Assembly (NCBI GenBank): GCA_900752435.1
Contig: CAADVD010000043.1
Span: forward strand, 1 to 64,000
Length of the DNA: 64,000 bases
From: Oscillospiraceae bacterium
GTDB taxonomy: Bacteria > Bacillota > Clostridia > Oscillospirales > Ruminococcaceae
Direction: 5' to 3'
Part shown: positions 1-7,966 of the stretch, piece by piece
Position numbering within the stretch: position 1 is the stretch's first letter
Layout: each line of letters begins with the position of its first letter
Made by a program: the position numbers and the translations under genes
The notes under the pieces: generated by a model
The model's input: only the letters and a program-made list of their open reading frames with translations
The model's database searches: none
Told to the model about the DNA's origin: nothing

Positions 1-1
1 G

Positions 2-877
2 ATTTTGATTGCCGGCGGCGACTTGCGGCAGGTGCATCTGGCGAGCCGGCTGGCCGGGGAGTATGAGGTGCTGGCGTTTGGCTTGGATGAGGCGGCACAG
101 TGGAAAGGGCCGGTGCGCATCCTGCGCAGTTTGCAGGCGGAGCGGGAGGTGCTTCGGCGTGTGGACGCGCTGATTTTGCCCATGCCAGCCATGGAAAATG
201 ACGTATACATTCATGCGCCGTTTGCGGAAAAGAAAATTCGGGCGGAGGAGCTTTTGGAGACACTGCCGGAGTCGGCGGTGGTGCTGGCCGGTAAGCTGAA
301 CGCAGGACTCATCAAGGCGCTGAACGCGAGGGGGCTTTCCTATGACGATTACCTGAAACGGGAGGAGCTGGCGGTGGCCAATGCCGTGCCCACGGCGGAG
401 GGGGCGCTTCAAATCATCATGGAGGAGCTTCCGGTGACGGTGAACGGACTGGAGGTATTGATTGTGGGGTCTGGGCGCATTTCCAAGGTGCTGAGGAAAA
501 TGCTGACAGCGCTGGGTGCGCAGGTCACGGTGAGCGCCCGAAAGCATGAGGATTTCGCGTGGATTGAAGCCGACCACTGCAAGGCGGTACAGACCAAAAA
601 TTTAAAGGATCTCGTTGGGGATTACGATTTGGTGGTGAACACCGTACCGGCAAAGGTGCTGGCGGAGCCAGTGTTGGAGCGCGTGAAGCCGAACGCACTG
701 CTGTTGGATTTGGCTTCCAAGCCGGGAGGCATCGATTTTGAGGAGGCCAACCGCTTGGGTGTAAAGACCATTTGGGCGCTGTCACTGCCGGGGAAGGTCG
801 CACCGCTGAGCGCAGGCGAAATCATTTATCGAACTGTACATAACATGCTGAGGGAAAGGGAGGAAGACGATGAGTAA
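2..877 (+). CDS. dpaA: Dipicolinate synthase subunit A (5' end cut by window edge)
   Basis: This is the A subunit of dipicolinate synthase (SpoVFA), which works with subunit B to oxidise a dihydrodipicolinate-pathway intermediate to dipicolinic acid in the sporulating mother cell. The visible protein opens inside a Rossmann strand (ILIAGGDLRQ), so the true start lies a few codons left of the window. A second nucleotide-binding fold follows at about residues 147-165 (VLIVGSGRISKVL). The gene overlaps dpaB by 8 bases, the usual spoVFA-spoVFB arrangement, which suggests translational coupling. Its presence marks the organism as a spore former. The identification is confident; only the first residues are missing. 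Confidence 0.93.
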   Translation: MLIAGGDLRQVHLASRLAGEYEVLAFGLDEAAQWKGPVRILRSLQAEREVLRRVDALILPMPAMENDVYIHAPFAEKKIRAEELLETLPESAVVLAGKLNAGLIKALNARGLSYDDYLKREELAVANAVPTAEGALQIIMEELPVTVNGLEVLIVGSGRISKVLRKMLTALGAQVTVSARKHEDFAWIEADHCKAVQTKNLKDLVGDYDLVVNTVPAKVLAEPVLERVKPNALLLDLASKPGGIDFEEANRLGVKTIWALSLPGKVAPLSAGEIIYRTVHNMLREREEDDE

Positions 878-1442
878 GCGGAAATTGGGCTTTTGCATTA
901 CGGGTTCTTTCTGTACTTTTGAGAAGGCATTTGTGCAGATGGAAGCGCTGCGTGAGGAATATGACATTCTGCCGATTTTATCGTATCACGCGGCAAGTTT
1001 GGACACTCGTTTCGGAAAGGCACAGGAGCACATTCGGCGCATCGAAGAGATTTGCGGAAAGCGGGTGATTGCCACAATTCCGGAGGCCGAACCGATTGGA
1101 CCGAAAGGGTATACGGACATCATGCTGGTGGCGCCCTGCACGGGGAACACGCTGGCAAAGCTGGCGAATTCCATTGTGGATACGCCGGTGACGATGGCGG
1201 TGAAGTCGCATCTGCGCAACGCAAGGCCGGTGGTGGTGGCGGTGTCCACCAACGACGCGCTGAGCGGCAGTGCAAAGAACATCGGAGCCTTGCAGAATTA
1301 CAAGCATTATTATTTTGTGCCGTATCGGCAGGACAATTACAAGGGGAAACCCACGTCGATTGTGGCGGACTTTTCCAAGATTGGAGAGACGCTTTCGCTG
1401 GCGTGGGAGAATCGGCAGATTCAGCCGATGGTGCTCAGCTAA
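870..1442 (+). CDS. dpaB: Dipicolinate synthase subunit B
   Basis: This 190-residue flavoprotein-fold protein is subunit B of dipicolinate synthase (SpoVFB). The N-terminal segment GFCITGSFCTFEKAF (about residues 6-20) and the later VAPCTGNTLAKLANSI stretch are typical of the FMN-dependent flavoprotein family to which SpoVFB belongs. The ATG overlaps the end of dpaA, so the two subunits are co-translated. In known spore formers the pair is transcribed in the mother cell; no sporulation promoter can be seen here because the upstream DNA is outside the window. The next gene starts after 91 bases and has its own operator, so dpaB probably ends this unit. Confidence 0.93.
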   Translation: MSKRKLGFCITGSFCTFEKAFVQMEALREEYDILPILSYHAASLDTRFGKAQEHIRRIEEICGKRVIATIPEAEPIGPKGYTDIMLVAPCTGNTLAKLANSIVDTPVTMAVKSHLRNARPVVVAVSTNDALSGSAKNIGALQNYKHYYFVPYRQDNYKGKPTSIVADFSKIGETLSLAWENRQIQPMVLS

Positions 1443-1490
1443 ACGCTGGGCACTTTTTTGCTTGCTTTTTTGGGGAAAAAGTGGTATGTT

Positions 1491-1519
1491 GTTCATATCC
1501 CTCTAGGGGGGATATGAAC
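1491..1519. promoter_or_regulatory. CsoR-type operator: inverted repeat before the metal-sensor gene
   Basis: The arms GTTCATATCCC and GGGATATGAAC are perfect 11-base inverted repeats separated by 7 bases. The ATATCCC/GGGATAT core with a run of G at the centre resembles the pseudo-palindromes bound by CsoR/RcnR repressors. The site ends just before the Shine-Dalgarno AGGAGG at 1520-1525 and 14 bases before the ATG of the CsoR-like gene. Autorepression is inferred. Confidence 0.75.
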
Positions 1520-1533
1520 AGGAGGAAAATTGA

Positions 1534-1848
1534 ATGTGCCAGAAACATCATGAACATACGCATTCGCACGAACATACGCATTCGCATTCGCATGAACAAA
1601 CCACGGCGGTGCTCAATCGCTTATCCCGTGCCATCGGTCATTTGCAGAAGGTGAAGCAGATGGTTGAGGACGGCCGGGATTGCAGTGAGGTATTAATTCA
1701 AATTGCTGCGGTGCGTGCGGCGGTCAACAACGTGGGGAAAATTATTTTGCAGGATCACATCAGTCATTGTGTGGTGGACGCCATTGAAACCGGCGACCAG
1801 CAGGTATTGGATGACCTCAATAAGGCCATTGACCAGTTTATCAAATAG
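1534..1848 (+). CDS. CsoR/RcnR/FrmR-family metal-sensing repressor with His-rich N-terminus
   Basis: This 104-residue protein is an all-helical metal-sensitive repressor (DUF156). Cys50, His75 and Cys79 have the same spacing (25 and 29 residues from the first Cys) as the Cu(I) triad of mycobacterial CsoR, so copper sensing is the first hypothesis. Residues 5-20 carry nine histidines in an HEHTHS repeat, encoded by an imperfect 18-base DNA repeat. This extra metal-binding tail is not part of the minimal family. The gene follows a strong inverted repeat and is followed after 14 bases by a DMT-family transporter, which it may control. The family assignment is solid; the ligand could also be nickel, cobalt or an aldehyde. 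Confidence 0.88.
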   Translation: MCQKHHEHTHSHEHTHSHSHEQTTAVLNRLSRAIGHLQKVKQMVEDGRDCSEVLIQIAAVRAAVNNVGKIILQDHISHCVVDAIETGDQQVLDDLNKAIDQFIK

Positions 1849-1862
1849 AGGAGGCGGCTGTG

Positions 1863-2750
1863 ATGACAGGCAAACAGCGTTTGGCTGTGGGATGGGCGCT
1901 GTTGGCGGCGACGCTTTATGCGATTAGCACGCCGGTGTCCAAAGTGCTGTTGAAGGAGATTCCGGCAACGATGATGGCGGCGTTTTTGTATTTGGGCGCT
2001 GGAATTGGCATGGGCATCATCGGCATCATTCGCCGTCAAAGCGGACAGGCAAAGAAGCAGGAGCCGCTGACGCGGGCGGAGCTTCCGTTTGTGGTCGGGA
2101 TGGTGGCGCTGGACATTGCGGCGCCGGTGCTGCTGATGCTGGGGCTGACGATGACTACGGCGGAAAACGCGTCGCTGCTCAACAACTTTGAGATTGTCGC
2201 GACATCATTGATTGCTTTGCTGGTTTTTCACGAACAGATTGACAGGCGGCTTTGGCTGGCCATTGGATTGATTACGCTTTCCAGCATAATTTTATCCATT
2301 GAGGGGAAGGGAAGCTTTTCTTTTTCCACGGGGTCGCTGTTTGTGCTGGGCGCCTGCGTTTGCTGGGGATTTGAAAACAACTGTACTAGAATGCTGTCGG
2401 TGAAGGATTCGCTTCAGGTTGTGGTGATTAAGGGCTTTGGTTCCGGAACTGGTTCGCTGTTGATTGCGCTGGCTTTGGGCGAACGGGTTGGACAAGTGTG
2501 GTATGTACTGGGTGCGATGGCGCTGGGATTTGTGGCCTATGGGCTGAGCATCTTTTTTTACGTTTGTGCACAGCGGGAGCTGGGAGCGGCGAGAACCAGC
2601 GCTTATTATGCGGTGGCGCCGTTTATTGGGGTTGCGCTGTCGTGGATGCTGTTTCAGGAACAGCCGGGCATTTGGTTTATGGCGGCTTTGGTGCTGATGA
2701 TTGCGGGGACGTTTTTGGCTTCCGTTCCGCAAAAAAGCAGGGCGGTTTGA
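1863..2750 (+). CDS. EamA/DMT-family transporter
   Basis: A polytopic inner-membrane protein of about 295 residues with some ten hydrophobic segments arranged as two EamA halves (about 10-145 and 155-290), the architecture of drug/metabolite transporters. The substrate cannot be read from the sequence. I chose ATG 1863 rather than GTG 1860 because it sits 8 bases after AGGAGG (1849-1854). The gene directly follows the CsoR-like repressor and probably shares its operator, so export or import of a metal, metallophore or metal-linked metabolite is a possibility. A terminator follows immediately. Confidence 0.85.
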   Translation: MTGKQRLAVGWALLAATLYAISTPVSKVLLKEIPATMMAAFLYLGAGIGMGIIGIIRRQSGQAKKQEPLTRAELPFVVGMVALDIAAPVLLMLGLTMTTAENASLLNNFEIVATSLIALLVFHEQIDRRLWLAIGLITLSSIILSIEGKGSFSFSTGSLFVLGACVCWGFENNCTRMLSVKDSLQVVVIKGFGSGTGSLLIALALGERVGQVWYVLGAMALGFVAYGLSIFFYVCAQRELGAARTSAYYAVAPFIGVALSWMLFQEQPGIWFMAALVLMIAGTFLASVPQKSRAV

Positions 2751-2764
2751 ATTTTGTACAAGAG

Positions 2765-2805
2765 AAAAGGCTTCGAGGAGCGGATTTGCTTCTCGAAGCC
2801 TTTTT
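2765..2805. terminator. Intrinsic terminator shared by convergent genes
   Basis: Stem GGCTTCGAG/CTCGAAGCC with flanking AAAA and TTTTT runs, between the rightward DMT gene and the leftward fabV. It can act in both directions. Confidence 0.85.
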
Positions 2806-2815
2806 GATAAGCGGA

Positions 2816-3976
2816 TTAGATGGCAACGTCGGCGCTGTAGTCCACGCCGTCGAGCTGGAAGCCGAACATTTGATAGAAATCCGACCAGTAGCCCGGCAGG
2901 TCGGCGGTTTCGTCCAAATTGTCGTCGGCGATGGTGGCCCAGACGGTTTCCACTTGCTTTTGTACGTCCTCGCGCATTTCCCAGTCGTCCAGACGGAATT
3001 GACCGGCTTCGTCTACCACCGGAGTATCCACAAACAGCTTTTCGTGGAACAAGCGGTACATTTGCTCGATACAGCCTTCGTGGATGTTGAGTTCCTTCAT
3101 GATTTTGTACAGGATGGAGATGTAAAGCGGTACAATCGGGATGGCGGCGCTTGCCTGTGTCACCAGCGCTTTGTTGACGGAGATGTAGGCATGCAGACCT
3201 TTGTCCGCAAAGAGGCGGTTCAGTTCCACAGAGGTGTCGTACAGGTGCTTTTTCGCCATGCCGATGGAGCCGTTGAAGTAGATTGGATGGGTGAGAACCG
3301 GACCAATGTAGGAATAGGCAACGGTGACGGCGTTGTCGGCTAAAACATCGGCGTCGGCCAGCGCCTGAATCCAGTCTTTCCAGTCTTCGCCGCCCATGAC
3401 TTTGACGGTGTCGTGGATTTCCTGTTCCGTGGCCGGTTCAATGGTGACTTCGCTGACTTTTTTGGCCATCAGGTCGATGGTTTTGTTGGTGTAGGCTTCG
3501 CCAGTGGTTTTCAGCACGGAGCTGTACACGGTGCCGTCGTCGGTTTTGCGGCGCGGTGCGGCCAAGCTGTAAACGACCAAGTCCACTTTGCCCAAATCCT
3601 GCTTGATGAGGGCGATGGTTTCGTCTTTGACTTCTTTGGAGAACGCGTCCCCGTTGATGGTTTTGGCATACAGACCGTCGGCGTGGGCAAATTCCTCGAA
3701 CGCGGCGTTGTTGTACCAGCCGGCGCTGGCGGTGCGTTTGCCGGAAGACGGCTTTTCAAAGGATATGCCCAAGGTGTCCGCGCCGCAGGAAAAGGCGGCG
3801 CTGATGCGGGAAGCAAGGCCATAGCCGGTGGAACAGCCGATGACTAAGACTTTTTTTGCGCCGTTGGTTTTGGGCTGTGCTTTGACGTAATCGATTTGAT
3901 TTTTGACGTTCTGTCTGCATCCGACCGGATGTGCGGTGGTGCAGATGAAGCCTCGGATTTTTGGTTCTACTACCAT
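2816..3976 (-). CDS. fabV: Trans-2-enoyl-ACP/CoA reductase FabV
   Basis: This 386-residue protein is the FabV/TER-type NADH-dependent trans-2-enoyl reductase, which reduces enoyl-ACP (last step of type II fatty acid elongation) or short enoyl-CoA. The Rossmann motif GCSTGYGLASR lies at about residues 48-57, and the family's Tyr-x8-Lys catalytic motif is Tyr233 to Lys242 (YFNGSIGMAK). Length is close to the usual 390-400. FabV enzymes are typically triclosan-insensitive. It is the last gene of a leftward group and has a Shine-Dalgarno AAAGGAGA before the ATG. Whether it serves fatty acid synthesis or butyryl-CoA formation cannot be decided here. Confidence 0.93.
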   Translation of the reverse strand: MVVEPKIRGFICTTAHPVGCRQNVKNQIDYVKAQPKTNGAKKVLVIGCSTGYGLASRISAAFSCGADTLGISFEKPSSGKRTASAGWYNNAAFEEFAHADGLYAKTINGDAFSKEVKDETIALIKQDLGKVDLVVYSLAAPRRKTDDGTVYSSVLKTTGEAYTNKTIDLMAKKVSEVTIEPATEQEIHDTVKVMGGEDWKDWIQALADADVLADNAVTVAYSYIGPVLTHPIYFNGSIGMAKKHLYDTSVELNRLFADKGLHAYISVNKALVTQASAAIPIVPLYISILYKIMKELNIHEGCIEQMYRLFHEKLFVDTPVVDEAGQFRLDDWEMREDVQKQVETVWATIADDNLDETADLPGYWSDFYQMFGFQLDGVDYSADVAI

Positions 3977-4048
3977 GATTTTGACTCTCCTTTTTGGGGG
4001 AATGCCCCGTTTATGTAAATTTAGTGAATTGCAATGTTTTGCTAGAAT

Positions 4049-5320
4049 CTAACGGATTTTTCTGGCTTCCAGATAGAAGCGCTTGTCGCACGCTTCTCCC
4101 ATGGAAAAGGTTTTGCGCGGCAGTGCGCCGTCCAGAATGACAGTTTTGAACAGGTCGGATTTGTCCATGCAGGGCAGAATGAAGCCCATGTTGTGCTCGT
4201 CCCTGCACAAGTCGTACACCACGTCTTCGCCGTGGATGTAATCCACGCGGCCGCCGAATTCTTTCAAGTAACCGTCGAGGAAGTGCTGGAGGGTGCCGAC
4301 GGCAAGGTTGAAGTCGGGGTTCAGGATGGAAAGGGGGTTGGCAGTGCTGCCAATGACGGCGGTGATGGTTTGTGCACCGGCAACGGCGCCTTCCTTGATT
4401 TTGTACTGCTCTGCGAGCTTTTGCAGGAGGTGCTCGGCGTTCACACCGAACAGGACGCGGTGAATGGCTTCAAATTCCAGCGAAGCATCATGGAGATTGA
4501 CCAGTTCCACCAGTGCGTAGCGTGCCGGATGGGCTTTGGCTTCCTCCGGCGGCAGGGTTTGCTTGATGGCTTCGTAGCAGGCTTTGGCGGTGGCGAGGGA
4601 ATGGTTGCCGTCGCCGACGGCGAAAAGCATGGGCGCTTGGCCTGTGGTGCCGTATTTTTGATTGAAGGCGGCAGGGTCGCTTTGGGCGTTGAGCAATTCC
4701 GTGATGGCTTCGGTGTGGGCGGCATCGATTTTCCAGCCGCGGAGATGGCCGCTGTCTTCCATCAGCGGAAAGTCGTAGAGCAGTTCAAAGTGTTCTGCGG
4801 CATCGTGAAGCGGTTCAATGACGGTTTTTTGATCATCGTCAATGAGGAGCATGACATGGGGCAGTTCAAGCGGTGCGTGTTCGCGGATTTTGACACGCGG
4901 CGGAATGCGCTCGAGTACGGTGCCTTCGGTGGCGCGGATGTAGTTTTTCGACCCCTTTTGATAGTCGTACTGCTCGAGGTCAATCGCGCCGACAATGCCC
5001 TTGCGGACAGCGCCGTTTTTCAGGGTGCGTTCGACGTAGAGCAGGGTGTTCGGGTATTCGGTGAATAGGCCGCTGTCCAAGTAGTCGCGCATATGCTGGT
5101 TGATGGAGGTGATGCGGGAATCAAAGTCCCCGTCGTTTAAGTACAGCTCCGGAAAAACCAGATGGTAGGCGGAGGGAACGGATGCGGTTCGTTCCTGTAC
5201 GCGCGCCCAATAGTCGGGCTGGGAGGTGTACTGGTCACAGGCCACGACGGAAAACAGGGTGCGGTCGGCCTGCGGATTTGGCAGAAGAATGTCGGCCGGA
5301 TAGAAATAGGTTGGGTTCAT
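4049..5320 (-). CDS. DUF1015 family protein
   Basis: This 423-residue soluble protein matches the DUF1015 family as I remember it, through the N-terminal FSVVACDQYTSQPDYW segment, the central PHVMLLIDDDQKTVIEPL stretch and the AVGDGNHSLATAKA motif. These proteins are widespread in clostridia and often sit near serine or other amino-acid genes, but their reaction is not established. No signal peptide or membrane segment is visible. It lies 72 bases upstream of fabV and 33 bases downstream of the zinc-ribbon gene, all leftward, so the three may form one transcription unit. I assign no specific function. Confidence 0.85.
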   Translation of the reverse strand: MNPTYFYPADILLPNPQADRTLFSVVACDQYTSQPDYWARVQERTASVPSAYHLVFPELYLNDGDFDSRITSINQHMRDYLDSGLFTEYPNTLLYVERTLKNGAVRKGIVGAIDLEQYDYQKGSKNYIRATEGTVLERIPPRVKIREHAPLELPHVMLLIDDDQKTVIEPLHDAAEHFELLYDFPLMEDSGHLRGWKIDAAHTEAITELLNAQSDPAAFNQKYGTTGQAPMLFAVGDGNHSLATAKACYEAIKQTLPPEEAKAHPARYALVELVNLHDASLEFEAIHRVLFGVNAEHLLQKLAEQYKIKEGAVAGAQTITAVIGSTANPLSILNPDFNLAVGTLQHFLDGYLKEFGGRVDYIHGEDVVYDLCRDEHNMGFILPCMDKSDLFKTVILDGALPRKTFSMGEACDKRFYLEARKIR

Positions 5321-5353
5321 TGGGAGTGCTTCCTTTCCAGTGAATTTTTACAG

Positions 5354-6118
5354 TTATTCGGGGAGCAGACCGTCCTGCTCGATTTTGGTGGCGATGTTGT
5401 CTTCAAAGGTGATGGTGATCACGGCGTCCGGGTTGTATTCGCCGCACCAAATGGCGATGAATTCATCATCTTTGATGTTGTCGGTGTCCTGTCCCATGGC
5501 GTCGCCGCCAATGATGTAGCTGATTTCGGCGTAGCTCATGCCGACTTTGAGCTGTTGGTATTCGGCGATGGAAACGCCGTGGGGAACCAAGGGCTCGCCG
5601 GTTTCTTCATCCGGAATCACCGTGCTGGAATGGTCGCGTTGATCGGGAATGAGGTCGTTGGAGGGGCCGTTGTATTCCTCATAATAAGAACGGCGCATAT
5701 CGTCATAAAATGGGCTGTCGCTGTAAAGAATACCCCAAACAGCCATGCCGGTCAGCAGCATGGGAAGGATGATGCACAAAAAAACGTAAACAACAATGGT
5801 TGCGATCATCCAAGGACTGATTTTTTGCGGCGCGCTGGGCTGGGCAGGATGGGTGCTCTGGTAGCGCTGGGTGAATGCGCTGGCGCGCGGCGGCATCGCA
5901 TAGGGATTGGCGGCAACATAGGTCGGCGGCTGTGCGGTGTAGGGATTGAATGACGGCGAATGGCTGTCAAGACAGCAGCCGCAGTGACCGCAAAAGCTGC
6001 CCTGTACCGGCTGACCGCACTGCGGACAGTAGGAGGGCGGCGGATTGCTGGGAGCGGGTTCTCCGCAGAGGGGACAGCGGACGCCGGTGTAATCGGTTCC
6101 GCAACGTTGACAAATCAT
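5354..6118 (-). CDS. Zinc-ribbon membrane protein with DUF3862-like C-terminus
   Basis: This 254-residue protein begins with paired CxxC zinc-ribbon knuckles (Cys at about 3, 6, 15, 18 and again 31, 34, 43, 46), then a Pro/Gln-rich linker and one transmembrane helix (about residues 103-130). The outside domain of about 110 residues, containing the segment YQQLKVGMSYAEISYIIGGD, resembles the DUF3862/SmpA-like fold. Such zinc-ribbon, linker, helix and sensor-like domain proteins are common in clostridia, and their role is unknown. A second protein with the same plan lies at 60338-60799. It has its own promoter at 6192-6220. Confidence 0.78.
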   Translation of the reverse strand: MICQRCGTDYTGVRCPLCGEPAPSNPPPSYCPQCGQPVQGSFCGHCGCCLDSHSPSFNPYTAQPPTYVAANPYAMPPRASAFTQRYQSTHPAQPSAPQKISPWMIATIVVYVFLCIILPMLLTGMAVWGILYSDSPFYDDMRRSYYEEYNGPSNDLIPDQRDHSSTVIPDEETGEPLVPHGVSIAEYQQLKVGMSYAEISYIIGGDAMGQDTDNIKDDEFIAIWCGEYNPDAVITITFEDNIATKIEQDGLLPE

Positions 6119-6191
6119 AAATCGGCACCTTTCTTCCTTTATAAATAAGCTCTTGATTTTCTTGTCGAATGTGCGCTATACTTTTTCATAT

Positions 6192-6220
6192 ATTATAGCA
6201 AAAATAGACACAAATGTAAA
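6192..6220 (-). promoter_or_regulatory. Promoter of the leftward zinc-ribbon/DUF1015/fabV group
   Basis: Read on the minus strand, TTTACA and TATAAT are separated by exactly 17 bases, and TGC precedes the -10 box (extended -10). It points at the gene ending at 5354. Confidence 0.7.
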
Positions 6221-6300
6221 ACGATTATTTTATGAATAGCTGTTAAAATGAATGTGAATACTGAAGGCAGTAAAAAATCGCAGGAAAAGAGGAAAGAACG

Positions 6301-7215
6301 ATGATAGATGTTTTGATTATCGGCGCCGGTACGGCAGGGCTGACGGCGGCGCTGTATGCCAACCGAGCAGGCTTAAAGGTGATGGTCTTGGAAAAAGCGA
6401 TTTATGGCGGGCAGATTGTGAATACGCCGCTCATCGAAAATTATCCGGCGCTGGCGGAGGTGTCGGGATTTGATTTTGTACAGGGGTTGTTTGAACAGGC
6501 GGTCACAAAATTTCAAACGCCGGTGGTGTATGAGACCATACAAAGCTGTATGCTGGACGGTGCGGTGAAAACGGTGGTGACGGAGAAACGCACCATTGAG
6601 GCGCGGTGTGTGATTCTGGCGGCCGGTGCGGAGCATCGGAAGCTCGGGTGCGACGGCGAGGAGCGGCTGAAAGGGCGCGGTGTGTCCTATTGCGCGACGT
6701 GCGACGGGGCGTTTTTTCGCGGAAAGGATGTGGCGGTTGTGGGCGGCGGCAATACGGCGCTGCAGGATGCACGGTATTTGGCAAATCATTGTAAGAAGGT
6801 GTATCTGATTCACCGGCGCGACGCGTTTCGGGCAGCCAAGATAGAGGTGGAGCAGACGCTGGCGCGCGAAAATGTGGTGCCGGTGTACGATTCGGAAGTG
6901 GAAGCCATTTTGGGGGACAATCAAGTACAGGGCATGCGTGTGAAGAATCGAAAGAACGGTACGGTGCAGGAGCTGGCGGTTGACGGCGTATTTGTGGCGG
7001 TTGGACTGGTACCGGCCAGCGGCGATTTTTCAGTGGAAGTGGATGACGGCGGTTATATCGTGGCCGGTGAGGACTGCAAAGCGAATGTGGCGGGCGTGTT
7101 TGCCGCCGGAGATATCCGCACCAAACGGGTGCGTCAGCTGGTGACGGCCGCTGCTGATGGTGCGGTGAGCGCAGAGATGGCGCTGGATTACCTCAATCAA
7201 AATTGCAAATTGTAA
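6301..7215 (+). CDS. trxB: Thioredoxin-disulfide reductase
   Basis: This 304-residue flavoprotein passes electrons from NAD(P)H to thioredoxin. The FAD-binding GAGTAGLTAALYANRAG motif is at residues 8-24, the redox-active pair is Cys131-x2-Cys134 (CATC), and a second dinucleotide fold VVGGGNTALQDA follows. The C-terminal AAGDIRTKRVRQLVTAAADG is the usual FAD-contact region. Length is typical for the low-molecular-weight type. The last five codons and the stop codon lie within an AATTGCAAATTG repeat (see repeat entry), so the extreme C-terminus may have been reshaped by that element. A terminator follows. Confidence 0.95.
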   Translation: MIDVLIIGAGTAGLTAALYANRAGLKVMVLEKAIYGGQIVNTPLIENYPALAEVSGFDFVQGLFEQAVTKFQTPVVYETIQSCMLDGAVKTVVTEKRTIEARCVILAAGAEHRKLGCDGEERLKGRGVSYCATCDGAFFRGKDVAVVGGGNTALQDARYLANHCKKVYLIHRRDAFRAAKIEVEQTLARENVVPVYDSEVEAILGDNQVQGMRVKNRKNGTVQELAVDGVFVAVGLVPASGDFSVEVDDGGYIVAGEDCKANVAGVFAAGDIRTKRVRQLVTAAADGAVSAEMALDYLNQNCKL

Positions 7216-7224
7216 ATTGCAAAT
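7199..7224. repeat. AATTGCAAATTG-type short repeat (copy 1)
   Basis: AATTGCAAATTG followed by TAAATTGCAAAT. It supplies the last residues (NCKL) and stop codon of trxB. A longer copy of the same motif lies at 34944-34975, upstream of the leu operon. Confidence 0.55.
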
Positions 7225-7225
7225 G

Positions 7226-7262
7226 AAAAAGGGACGGCTGTTTGAAAAGGCTGTCTCTTTTT
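7226..7262 (+). terminator. Intrinsic terminator after trxB
   Basis: The stem AAAAAGGGACGGC pairs with GCTGTCTCTTTTT (13 pairs, with G-U wobbles) around an 11-base loop and ends in a T run. Confidence 0.8.
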
Positions 7263-7378
7263 AATTATGGAAAGGAATGGACTTCATTGGAAATTTTACA
7301 AAACCAATAAATGTTCGCGGATGGAAGCGGTCAAATTTAAAGAAATTGTGAAAAAATTTCTTTTTTTCGTTGATACCC

Positions 7379-7407
7379 TTGCATTCCCCTGCTGTTGTGT
7401 ATATAAT
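7379..7407 (+). promoter_or_regulatory. Promoter of the dcw cluster
   Basis: TTGCAT (7379-7384), 17 bases, TATAAT (7402-7407), placing the start near 7413-7415, about 60 bases upstream of mraZ. Confidence 0.7.
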
Positions 7408-7415
7408 AAGAACGG

Positions 7416-7440
7416 TGGGGAGAAGTGTGGAACAATGGTT
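7416..7440 (+). promoter_or_regulatory. Candidate MraZ boxes
   Basis: TGGGG (7416), TGTGG (7426) and TGGTT (7436) recur with an exact 10-base pitch just after the predicted transcription start. Known MraZ regulators bind tandem TGGGN repeats spaced by about 10 bases upstream of their own gene. Only the first box matches fully. Confidence 0.5.
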
Positions 7441-7476
7441 TGAAATCCCTAAAATTTGATGCAAGGTGGTGGGAAA

Positions 7477-7899
7477 ATGCTGATCGGCGAATACAATTAC
7501 AACATCGACCTAAAAGGACGGCTCAATTTTCCCGCAAAACTGCGCGAGGATCTCGGGGAAAAGTTCATCCTCTCCAAGAATTTGGTGGACAACTGTTTAA
7601 ACGCCTACTCGATGGAAGAATGGGAAAAGCTTGTCGCAAAAGTGGAAGCGCTTCCAATGGCAAAAGGCAGAAACATCAAACGCCACCTGTTCTCCAGTGC
7701 CTGCGAAGTCATTCCGGACAAGCAGGGACGTATTCTCATTCCGCAGGCGCTGCGCGATTATGCGGATTTGTCCAAGGAAGTGATGGTGATCGGTGTGTCC
7801 AACTATTGTGAGGTGTGGGACAAGGATCACTGGAACGCGCTGTGCGACAGCATTGAGAGCGAGTCGCTGGCAGAGGCGGTCGAGGAGCTGGGCATTTAG
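7477..7899 (+). CDS. mraZ: Transcriptional regulator MraZ
   Basis: This 140-residue protein is the first gene of the division and cell-wall cluster. MraZ contains two AbrB-like SpoVT domains and binds its own promoter to set dcw transcription. The N-terminus MLIGEYNYNIDLKGRLNFPAK is the family hallmark, and the second repeat shows DKQGRILIPQALRDYA. I start at ATG 7477, which has AGGTGG about 8 bases upstream. The in-frame ATG 7459 would add six residues not found in the family. Promoter and candidate binding repeats lie directly upstream. Confidence 0.93.
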   Translation: MLIGEYNYNIDLKGRLNFPAKLREDLGEKFILSKNLVDNCLNAYSMEEWEKLVAKVEALPMAKGRNIKRHLFSSACEVIPDKQGRILIPQALRDYADLSKEVMVIGVSNYCEVWDKDHWNALCDSIESESLAEAVEELGI

Positions 7900-7966
7900 T
7901 CCGGTGGGAGAAACACATACATTAAAAATGATTTTTTAAACAATTCATAGGAGGGCAATCAGCTCC

